7,171 bases of DNA from the NCBI GenBank assembly GCA_902783705.1, contig CACZSA010000010.1:1-7171 (forward strand), written 5' to 3'. The position numbers and the translations under genes are program-made. Below, piece after piece: positions 1-6,608 of this stretch. The DNA is from an uncultured Ruminococcus sp. (lineage in GTDB: Bacteria; Bacillota; Clostridia; Oscillospirales; CAG-272). Numbering within the stretch: position 1 is the stretch's first letter; each line of letters starts with the position of its first letter. The notes below the pieces were generated by a model. It made no database searches, was not told the DNA's origin, and worked only from the letters and a program-made list of their open reading frames with translations.

Positions 1-95
1 CCCTAAGAACAGGGGAGCTGCGCATCCCCGGCGGCCATTTTGAAAAAGGTCGATCAAAACTTTTGAACTGTTTTGCGACAGCCCCTTTTCGTTAT
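1..95. other. Non-coding tail with IS-end-like sequence
   Basis: No gene is recognised here. Visible structure: GGGGA (12-16) with TCCCC (25-29), and CAAAAC (55-60) with GTTTTG (70-75). Next to these, TTTTGCGACAGCCCC (71-85) resembles, from memory, the terminal repeats of some Firmicute insertion sequences that end in GACAGCCCC. No transposase is visible, and the other end would lie outside the window. On the minus strand this is the 3' flank of the gene ending at 106, so the inverted repeats could instead act as a weak terminator. The assignment is tentative. Confidence 0.25.
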
Positions 96-105
96 TCGTT
101 TTCGC

Positions 106-546
106 TCATTCCGCGGGCGGATCCCAGTGAAAGACGGTCTTGGCCCCGATGCCGATGAAAAGCTGTGCGTCGAGATGCCCGGGCTCCCGGAGATTCCAGA
201 GGCAGCCCGTGTACAGGATCTCCCCGTATCCGTCGTAGCGATAGAGGAATTCGAGCTCCCACCCGCCGCCGTTGATCTTCTCCGCAAGCTCTCCGAGCGT
301 GACGCACTCCCGGACGGTGAGCCCATCGGATTCGCGGAACAGAAAGACATGGGAGCCCCGCCGCGCATCCAGCGGGAACACGACCTCTGCCGCTCCCGTG
401 TTCGGCCAGTCCCGTCCGTAATCGGCGCAGTAGATGCCGTCCGGGAAGGAGAAGGTCAGCGTGTCTGCTCCGATCTTGGTCGTCTTTGCACGGCAGTCGT
501 GCAGGCTGAACCGATCCCGGTCTGTGCTTGTAAAAGCATAGGACAT
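106..546 (-). CDS. Hypothetical protein, 146 residues
   Basis: I do not recognise this family. The product is a soluble-looking protein with no signal peptide and no hydrophobic segment long enough to span a membrane. It is rich in aromatic and acidic residues, with HDC at residues 16-18, several Phe/Tyr-Gly pairs in the middle and a C-terminal HWDPPAE. The ATG at 546 is supported by AAAGGAG about 8 bases upstream. The coding assignment rests on that start signal, the normal amino-acid composition and the position just after the HU terminator in the same direction. No promoter of its own is evident in the 86-base gap, so it may depend on readthrough from the HU gene. Overlapping frames on both strands look like shadows. 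Function is unknown. Confidence 0.7.
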   Translation of the reverse strand: MSYAFTSTDRDRFSLHDCRAKTTKIGADTLTFSFPDGIYCADYGRDWPNTGAAEVVFPLDARRGSHVFLFRESDGLTVRECVTLGELAEKINGGGWELEFLYRYDGYGEILYTGCLWNLREPGHLDAQLFIGIGAKTVFHWDPPAE

Positions 547-583
547 GAAAAATCTCCTTTCGTTTACTGTTCGGAATCCCGGG

Positions 584-615
584 AAAAGGAAAAGGGAACC
601 CGCGGGGGTCCCCTT
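584..615 (-). terminator. Intrinsic terminator after the HU gene
   Basis: On the minus strand, AAGGGGACCC (615-606) pairs with GGGTTCCCTT (601-592) across the four-base loop 605-602. This gives 10 pairs with one G-U. The stem is followed by TTTT CC TTTT (593-584, partly in the stem). It begins 18 bases after the HU stop codon, the usual place for a Rho-independent terminator. Confidence 0.85.
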
Positions 616-632
616 CGAAGGTGTCAGAAAGC

Positions 633-908
633 TCAGCCGTTGACTTTTTCCTTGAATTCCTTGCCGGCCTTGAAGGCGGGAACGGTGGAAGCGGCAACCT
701 TGACGGGCTCGCCGGTGCGCGGGTTGCGGCTGGTTCTCGCTTCACGCTTCTTGCTTTCGAAGGTGCCGAAACCGATGAGGCTGACCTTCTTGCCGTCCGC
801 GACGGTTTCTTCGATGGCGTTGACGGTCGCTTCGAGAGCAGCCGCTGCCTGCTTCTGGGTGAGGCCGGCGTCTACGGCGATCTTCTTGATGAGTTCCTGC
901 TTGTTCAT
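633..908 (-). CDS. hup: HU-family DNA-binding protein
   Basis: This is a small histone-like protein that dimerises and binds and bends DNA without strong sequence preference, compacting the nucleoid. Its 91 residues match the usual family length of about 90. The N-terminal helices (MNKQELIKKIA, 1-11, to about residue 38) form the dimer body. GFGTF (46-50) is the conserved turn. Residues 51-75 form the basic beta-arm with RNPRTG (61-66), whose proline inserts into the minor groove. PAFKAGKEFKEKVN (77-90) is the typical C-terminal end. The ATG at 908 has AGAGGA 7 bases upstream. The gene has its own promoter and a strong terminator, so it appears mainly monocistronic. Close relatives include IHF subunits, but the sequence fits HU better. 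Confidence 0.96.
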   Translation of the reverse strand: MNKQELIKKIAVDAGLTQKQAAAALEATVNAIEETVADGKKVSLIGFGTFESKKREARTSRNPRTGEPVKVAASTVPAFKAGKEFKEKVNG

Positions 909-962
909 AATGGTTCCTCTTTCTTTGTTTTCAATTTATTCCGGGAAATCCCTTCAATTTCT

Positions 963-991
963 ATTATACCACATCTTTATGACAAAATCCA
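963..991 (-). promoter_or_regulatory. Extended -10 promoter of the HU gene
   Basis: On the minus strand, TGGTATAAT (971-963) is a consensus extended -10 element. The best -35 at 17 bases is the weak TGGATT (991-986), as expected when an extended -10 carries the promoter. The predicted start near 956 gives a leader of about 48 bases before the HU start codon. Confidence 0.75.
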
Positions 992-1012
992 TAGGGTATT
1001 GGAAGAAACTTG

Positions 1013-1047
1013 ACCGAAAGTATGAAAAAAACTTCATTTTTTTCGGT
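1013..1047. other. AT-rich inverted repeat: weak terminator or operator
   Basis: ACCGAAA (1013-1019) pairs with TTTCGGT (1041-1047), and inside it ATGAA (1022-1026) pairs with TTCAT (1033-1037). It lies between the end of the purine operon and the HU promoter, both on the minus strand. It could be the operon's terminator, although the T-tract after it on that strand is poor. It could also be a protein-binding site upstream of HU. I saw no better terminator in 1048-1153. Confidence 0.4.
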
Positions 1048-1153
1048 ATTTTGCACACAGAGAAGCAAATCGGCCGGAAGATAATCAGAAAGCCGCTTCG
1101 CGCGTATTCCAGGAGGGAGGAGTCCGCCCCCAAATAAGGTCCCGGATATGCCT

Positions 1154-1761
1154 TCAGCCAGCCGAAGGGCCGCCCTCCTTTACCCACTCGACGAGCACCC
1201 GGTAGTACAGTCCCCGGCGGAAGCGCATTCCGGGAAGACTGCGGGCGCAGATCGCGCGGAACTCGGCGGTTGCATGCGCAGGCGCACGAGTCGGGACGCC
1301 GATCTCTCCGCCGTGCCGCTCACCGTGCAGGAGCGACCCGATCTTTGACGGGATCACCCGCGCCGCTTCGACGAGGAAATCGGCAAATCCCGCGGGTCTC
1401 GTCAGGCCGACGATAAGCAGGATCCCGCCGGAGGCCAGCAGCTCCCGGGCGCGGAGAAGGGCCGCCTCCTCGTCCATGTGATGCAGCGAGGCCGCGAAAA
1501 CCATGGCGTCGAACGCTTCGGCGGGAAGCGGCGTATTCATAAAATCCCCTTCGATCACCGCAGCGTTCTTCACCCCGCGAAGCCGCTCCCGCGCGCGCCG
1601 CGCCGTTTCCGCATCCGCCTCGATCCCCGTGACCTGTCCGCAGACGGGAGAAGTCCTCGCAAGAAGAAGTCCGTCCCCGCAGCCGACGTCAAGGAGCCTT
1701 TCCCTGCCGCGCACGCGCTCCAGAATCCACGGATGGTACGCGGTGTTGTGTGTCCAGACGT

Positions 1762-1765
<4 letters not shown>
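1154..1765 (-). CDS. Class I SAM-dependent methyltransferase
   Basis: This is a predicted cytoplasmic methyltransferase of unknown substrate. With the start at 1765 it has 203 residues. LLDVGCGDG (24-32) is the glycine-rich SAM-binding motif I. GIEAD (47-51) holds the acidic residue expected to bind the SAM ribose. EGDF (72-75) fits the adenine-contacting region, and FDAMVFAASLHHM (85-97) is the motif around strand 4 seen in UbiE/Methyltransf_11-type enzymes. ASGGILLIVG (111-120) matches the post-motif III strand. The ATG at 1765 overlaps the guaA stop as ATGA and has GGAG 5 bases upstream. A GTG at 1771 would add two residues but lies too close to that site. The overlap implies translational coupling to guaA. 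Neither the sequence nor the context identifies the methyl acceptor. Confidence 0.88.
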
Positions 1766-3291
<1,526 letters not shown>

Positions 3292-3303
3292 AATTTCCCT
3301 CCG

Positions 3304-4719
3304 TCAGACGTTGATCTCGACCTGCTCCTCCGACGCTTCGGCGAAGAGCGGGCTGATCTCGGCGATATAGCGCTCCACCTGTTCGGCACAGCGTCCGGTG
3401 TAGAGCGCGGGATCGAGCAGGGCGTTCATCTCCTCCTCGGTCATCGGGAATTCGCCCGTCGCCGCCAGCTTCGCGAGCAGCTCGCACTTTTCCCCGCGCT
3501 TCATCGCCGCTGTGGCTTCCATCGACGCCGCGCGGATGACCTCGTGCAGCTTCTGACGGTCGCCGCCGCGCTTCACGCCTTCCATGAGCAGGTTTTCCGT
3601 CGCGATAAAGGGGAGATATTCCCTCGTCGTCGCCTCGATGATCTTCTCGTTGACCCGCAAGCCGTTCGAGACGTTCTTCACGAGCCGCAGGATCGCGTCC
3701 GCGCAGAGGAAGCCCTCGGGGAGCGCGATGCGGCGGTTCGCGGAATCGTCCAGAGTCCGCTCCAGCCACTGCACGGAGGCCGTCATCGGGGCGTTCATCG
3801 CGTCCGCCATCAGATAGCGGGCGAGGGAGCAGATCCGCTCAGACCGCATGGGATTGCGCTTGTACGCCATCGCGGAGGACCCGATCTGGGTCGATTCGAA
3901 GGGCTCCTCGATCTGACGGTCATGCTGGAGAAGGCGGATGTCGTTCGCCATGCGGTACGCGCTCTGGGCGATGGAGGAGAGGACGTTCAGGATCCGCGAA
4001 TCCAGCTTGCGGGGGTAGGTCTGTCCGGAGACGGAGAAGATCCGCTCGAAGCCGAACTCCGCCGAGATCATGCGGTTCATCTCATCGATCTTCGCGGTGT
4101 CGCCGTCAAAAAGCTCCACGAAGGAGGCCTCCGTCCCGGTCGTGCCGCGGCAGCCGAGGAGCTTCATTTCGGAAAGCACCCAGTCGAGCTCCTCGAGGTC
4201 GGACATGAAGTCCTGGATCCAGAGGGCGGCGCGCTTGCCGACCGTCACAAGCTGGGCGGGCTGATAGTGCGTGTACCCGAGCGTCGGGAGCGCGCGGTAT
4301 TCCGTCGCGAAGTCCGCGAGGGTCTTCACCGCCGCGAGCAGTTCTCCGCGCAGATAGCGGAGGCCGTCGCGGTAGAGGATGATATCCGCGTTGTCGGTGA
4401 CGTAGCAGCTCGTCGCGCCGAGGTGGATGATCCCGGCGGCAGAGGGAGCGGCGAGACCGTAGGCGTACACATGGGCCATGACGTCGTGGCGCACTTCACG
4501 CTCCCGCGCCTCGGCGGCGGCGAAGTCGATGTTGCCGACGTTGTCCTCGAGCTCCTTCACCTGCGCATCGGTGACGGGCAGGCCGAGCTTCGATTCGGCG
4601 CGCGCGAGGGCAACCCACAGGCGTCTCCACGTCTGAATGCGCGTTTCGGCGGAGAAGAGGCGGAGCATGAAATCCGAGGCATAGCGGGTGGAAAGGGGGG
4701 ATTCGTAGCGGTCTGTCAT
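3304..4719 (-). CDS. purB: Adenylosuccinate lyase
   Basis: PurB splits adenylosuccinate to AMP and fumarate, and also SAICAR to AICAR, so it works twice in purine synthesis. The 471 residues belong to the fumarase/aspartase superfamily. RHDVMAHV (77-84) and the TSCYVTDNAD region (103-112) are the first active-site segments. TLGYTHYQPAQ (146-156) holds the general-acid histidine, His151. IGSSAMAYKRNPMRSE (279-294) is the superfamily signature with the mobile-loop serine. The length and the SSAMAYKRNP form resemble the longer PurB type found in many clostridia and in animals, not the shorter B. subtilis type; this comparison is from memory. The ATG at 4719 has GGGAGG 5 bases upstream. The gene starts 13 bases after the purA stop, so the two are co-transcribed. 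Confidence 0.97.
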   Translation of the reverse strand: MTDRYESPLSTRYASDFMLRLFSAETRIQTWRRLWVALARAESKLGLPVTDAQVKELEDNVGNIDFAAAEAREREVRHDVMAHVYAYGLAAPSAAGIIHLGATSCYVTDNADIILYRDGLRYLRGELLAAVKTLADFATEYRALPTLGYTHYQPAQLVTVGKRAALWIQDFMSDLEELDWVLSEMKLLGCRGTTGTEASFVELFDGDTAKIDEMNRMISAEFGFERIFSVSGQTYPRKLDSRILNVLSSIAQSAYRMANDIRLLQHDRQIEEPFESTQIGSSAMAYKRNPMRSERICSLARYLMADAMNAPMTASVQWLERTLDDSANRRIALPEGFLCADAILRLVKNVSNGLRVNEKIIEATTREYLPFIATENLLMEGVKRGGDRQKLHEVIRAASMEATAAMKRGEKCELLAKLAATGEFPMTEEEMNALLDPALYTGRCAEQVERYIAEISPLFAEASEEQVEINV

Positions 4720-4732
4720 GTCGGCCTCCCCT

Positions 4733-6007
4733 TTATCGGATGATAATGCTGTCGCGTTCCGGTCCTACGGAGACGTAGCGGATCGGGCAGCCGATCGATT
4801 TTTCGAGGTAGAGCACGTAGTCCTGCGCGGCCTTCGGAAGGTCCGCCCATGTCCGCACGCCGGAGATGTCGCACTTCCAGCCGGGGAGGGAGGTCATCAC
4901 GGGCTTCGCGTCGTCGAGGAGCATCGGGAGCGGGAAATCGTCCGTCTCCTTGCCCTCCACGATATACCGCTCGCAGACGGGGATCTCGTCCATGTAGGAG
5001 AGGACGTCCAGCTTCGTGAGCGCAACGGCGGTGGCGGCCTGCATCTTCACGCCGTACCGGGTCGCGACGATATCCACGGGACCCACGCGGCGGGGACGAC
5101 CGGTCTTCGCGCCGTATTCGCCTCCGGCCTCGCGGAGCTTTTCCGCCTCGGGACCAAACCATTCGCAGGTGAACGGGCCCTCGCCCACGCAGGTGGAGTA
5201 GGCCTTCACGACGCCGATGACCTCGTCGATCTTCGCACCCGGGATGCCTGCGCCGATGGGAGCGTAGGCCGCGATGGTGTTCGAAGAGGTGGTGTAGGGA
5301 TAGATGCCGCAGTCGAGATCGCGGAGCGTGCCGAGCTGGGCTTCAAAGAGGATCGACTTGCCCGCCTTCTGCGCGTCCTCGAGAACGGCGGTCGTATCCG
5401 TGATGAAGGGCTTGATCTTCTCGCCGTAGTCCGCGAGCCACTCATCGAGGCGCTCCATCGTGTACGGTTCCGCGCCGTAGACCTTCGTGAGGGTCAGGTT
5501 CTTCCATTCGAGCAGGTCCGCGAGGTGTTCGCGTAGCTTCGCCGGATGAACAAGCTCGCCCGCGAGAACGGTCTTCTTCGCGTATTTGTCCGCGTAGAAC
5601 GGCGCGATGCCCTGCTTGGTGGAGCCGTATTTCTTGTCCGCAAGCCGCCGCTCCTCCAGTTCGTCGAGATCCCGGTGCCACGGCAGGAGCAGGGACGCCC
5701 GCGCGGAGATCTTCAGGTTTTCCGGCGTGACGGACACGCCCTCGGCCCGGACCGTCTCGATCTCGCGCCAGAGGTTCTCCGCGTCCAGCGCGACGCCGCC
5801 GCCGAGGATGTTGACCACGTTCCCACGGAAGATCCCGGACGGAAGCAGATGCAGCGCGAACTTTCCATATTCGTTGATGACGGTGTGACCCGCGTTTCCG
5901 CCGCCCTGATAGCGCACCACGATGTCATAATGATCCGTCAGAAGGTCGACCATCCGGCCCTTCCCTTCATCGCCCCAGTTGATGCCCACGATCGCACAAT
6001 TCGACAT
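4733..6007 (-). CDS. purA: Adenylosuccinate synthetase
   Basis: PurA joins IMP and aspartate using GTP to give adenylosuccinate, the first step committed to AMP. It has 424 residues, the usual bacterial length. GINWGDEGKGR (8-18) is the N-terminal GTP loop and contains the catalytic Asp13. GGGNAGHTV (35-43) contains the catalytic His41. KYGSTKQGIAP (126-136), FEAQLGTLRDLD (221-232), YPYTTSSNT (236-244) and GRPRRVGPVD (303-312) line the IMP and aspartate sites. TKLD (331-334) gives guanine specificity. Several of these differ from the E. coli forms (GDEGKGK, FEGAQG), a variant I recall as common in clostridia. The ATG at 6007 was chosen because GGAGG lies 4 bases upstream. An in-frame extension to 6091 would start inside the promoter. 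Confidence 0.97.
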   Translation of the reverse strand: MSNCAIVGINWGDEGKGRMVDLLTDHYDIVVRYQGGGNAGHTVINEYGKFALHLLPSGIFRGNVVNILGGGVALDAENLWREIETVRAEGVSVTPENLKISARASLLLPWHRDLDELEERRLADKKYGSTKQGIAPFYADKYAKKTVLAGELVHPAKLREHLADLLEWKNLTLTKVYGAEPYTMERLDEWLADYGEKIKPFITDTTAVLEDAQKAGKSILFEAQLGTLRDLDCGIYPYTTSSNTIAAYAPIGAGIPGAKIDEVIGVVKAYSTCVGEGPFTCEWFGPEAEKLREAGGEYGAKTGRPRRVGPVDIVATRYGVKMQAATAVALTKLDVLSYMDEIPVCERYIVEGKETDDFPLPMLLDDAKPVMTSLPGWKCDISGVRTWADLPKAAQDYVLYLEKSIGCPIRYVSVGPERDSIIIR

Positions 6008-6027
6008 AGTTCCTCCGATGTTGGTAT

Positions 6028-6043
6028 TCCCGGTTTTCCGGGA
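6028..6043 (-). other. Small hairpin in the purA leader
   Basis: TCCCGG (6028-6033) and CCGGGA (6038-6043) form a six-pair hairpin with a four-base loop, between the proximal promoter and the purA ribosome-binding site. No T-tract follows, so it is not an intrinsic terminator. It may stabilise the mRNA 5' end or have no role. Confidence 0.4.
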
Positions 6044-6062
6044 CAGATTTGCACAATTTATT

Positions 6063-6091
6063 ATTATACACGCATAATGTGAATATTTCAA
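6063..6091 (-). promoter_or_regulatory. Proximal sigma-A promoter of the purA operon
   Basis: On the minus strand, TTGAAA (6091-6086), a 17-base spacer and TATAAT (6068-6063) make a near-consensus promoter. The predicted start near 6056 gives a leader of about 49 bases before the purA ATG. This is the likely main promoter for purA-purB-guaA-methyltransferase, since no clear promoter or terminator breaks the short gaps inside that block. Confidence 0.85.
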
Positions 6092-6105
6092 TATACTGCC
6101 GTACG

Positions 6106-6140
6106 CATGCCGGATTTTTTCAAGATTTTTTCACCGCATG
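6106..6140. repeat. Phased A-tract direct repeat inside an inverted repeat
   Basis: GATTTTTTCA occurs at 6113-6122 and again at 6124-6133, an 11-base period. The pair is flanked by CATGCCGG (6106-6113) and CCGCATG (6134-6140), which can pair with one bulged base. On the minus strand these are two A-tracts one helical turn apart, starting about 23 bases upstream of the purA -35 element. That fits intrinsically curved DNA, an upstream activating element or a tandem protein-binding site. Confidence 0.45.
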
Positions 6141-6147
6141 AGAACAC

Positions 6148-6192
6148 AAAAAGGCAGCGGCGCGCAAAAAACGAAAAGACGCCGTTGCCTTT
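6148..6192 (-). terminator. Terminator-like hairpin upstream of purA
   Basis: On the minus strand, AAAGGCAACGGCG (6192-6180) pairs with CGCCGCTGCCTTT (6162-6150), 12 pairs with one A-C mismatch across a 17-base loop. It is followed by a run of five T (6152-6148) that overlaps the stem, then GTGTT. Read on the plus strand, the mismatch becomes a G-U pair, but only TTTCT follows, so the minus strand is the better terminator direction. It lies directly downstream of the distal minus-strand promoter at 6202-6230. Confidence 0.55.
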
Positions 6193-6263
6193 CTGGCATA
6201 CAGTATAGCACATCCGCCCGGCCCTGTCAAGCACGGACGGTTATTTTTGGGAAAAACGAAAAG
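6167..6263. repeat. 12-base direct repeat pair, AAAAACGAAAAG
   Basis: Identical copies lie at 6167-6178 (in the loop of the hairpin upstream of purA) and 6252-6263 (just upstream of the symporter -35). The CGAA core with A-rich flanks loosely resembles the B. subtilis PurR box AWWWCCGAACWWT (9-10 of 13 positions), but the key CC and C positions differ. The words are A-rich, so chance is possible. Confidence 0.3.
6202..6230 (-). promoter_or_regulatory. Distal consensus promoter facing purA
   Basis: On the minus strand, TTGACA (6230-6225), a 17-base spacer and TATACT (6207-6202) form a strong sigma-A promoter. The predicted start is about 6195. Transcription would enter the hairpin at 6192-6150 within a few bases. 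Read-through would cross the proximal promoter into purA. Confidence 0.75.
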
Positions 6264-6279
6264 TTTTTATCGATCCCTC

Positions 6280-6308
6280 TTGACAGGAGAAGCCGTCTGA
6301 TGTATAAT
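6280..6308 (+). promoter_or_regulatory. Perfect consensus promoter for the glycine riboswitch and symporter
   Basis: TTGACA (6280-6285), a 17-base spacer and TATAAT (6303-6308) match sigma-A consensus at all 12 positions. The predicted start is about 6314-6316, just before the first aptamer stem at 6327. Such a strong promoter suggests that control is exerted afterwards, through the riboswitch. It lies back to back with the distal minus-strand promoter, with 49 bases between the two -35 elements. Confidence 0.92.
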
Positions 6309-6326
6309 CATTCATGTCGTGTGAAA

Positions 6327-6495
6327 CAGACAGGAAATATCCCGATTCGACTCGGGATGACCGAAGGAGTAAAACTCTCAGGTGCCGCGCGCGGCGAGGA
6401 CTGTCTGCGGATGACGCTCTGGAGAATCCCGGGGATCCGGGTGCCGAAGGTGCAAGGCCGTGTGAGCGGCTAATCTCTCAGGCAAAAGGACAGAG
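6327..6495 (+). promoter_or_regulatory. Tandem glycine riboswitch
   Basis: Two glycine aptamers are present in series. Aptamer 1: P1 is CAGACAG (6327-6333) with CTGTCTG (6401-6407); P2 is CCCGA (6341-6345) with TCGGG (6352-6356); then the conserved ACCGAAGGAG...CTCTCAGG core (6360-6382) and a GC-rich P3b arm (6384-6395). Aptamer 2: P1 is CTCTG (6417-6421) with CAGAG (6491-6495); P2 is CCCGG (6428-6432) with CCGGG (6437-6441); then GCCGAAGG (6443-6450), an arm at 6457-6470, and TCTCAGGCAAAAGGACAGAG (6476-6495), the hallmark 3' core. The linker is about 9 bases. A CGT in the leader (6318-6320) could pair with ACG in the linker (6414-6416), as in the P0 kink-turn of this class. The downstream gene is an amino-acid symporter, a known target type. 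Confidence 0.96.
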
Positions 6496-6542
6496 GCTGG
6501 GCCGTTTTCGATATTGGGAACGCGCCTGTCCGTTTGCTCTGC

Positions 6543-6572
6543 GGGTCCGCTTCGGCGGGCTCATCTTTTTTT
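6543..6572 (+). terminator. Riboswitch expression-platform terminator
   Basis: GGGTCCGC (6543-6550) pairs with GCGGGCTC (6555-6562), eight pairs with two G-U. The loop is TTCG closed by C-G, the very stable cUUCGg tetraloop. ATC and a run of seven T (6566-6572) follow. It lies between the glycine aptamers and the symporter start. The bases just before and within its 5' arm can also pair with the 3' strand of aptamer 2 P1, so it is the likely switch. Confidence 0.88.
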
Positions 6573-6608
6573 CCCTTATATTTCAGTCAAAGGACGGTGC
6601 GTACTTTT

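Noticed and set aside
73..1137. A 354-codon plus-strand open frame over the hypothetical and HU genes
   Set aside because: It crosses the HU terminator and promoter and is antisense to HU. Its composition changes abruptly where the AT-rich gap begins.
909..1153. A tRNA or structured RNA in the gap upstream of HU
   Set aside because: No cloverleaf, TTCGA loop or known riboswitch core was found. The gap is accounted for by a promoter and an AT-rich inverted repeat.
4718..5536. A 272-codon plus-strand open frame antisense to purA
   Set aside because: It is a shadow of purA, with no domain and no start signal of its own.
6008..6091. A 28-residue N-terminal extension of PurA
   Set aside because: It would start inside the -35 element and has no ribosome-binding site. 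Residues from 6007 onward match the family N-terminus and follow GGAGG.
6061..6310. A CRISPR-like or tandem repeat array suggested by recurring A/T-rich words
   Set aside because: Only two copies of each word occur, with different spacing and no unique spacers of regular length.
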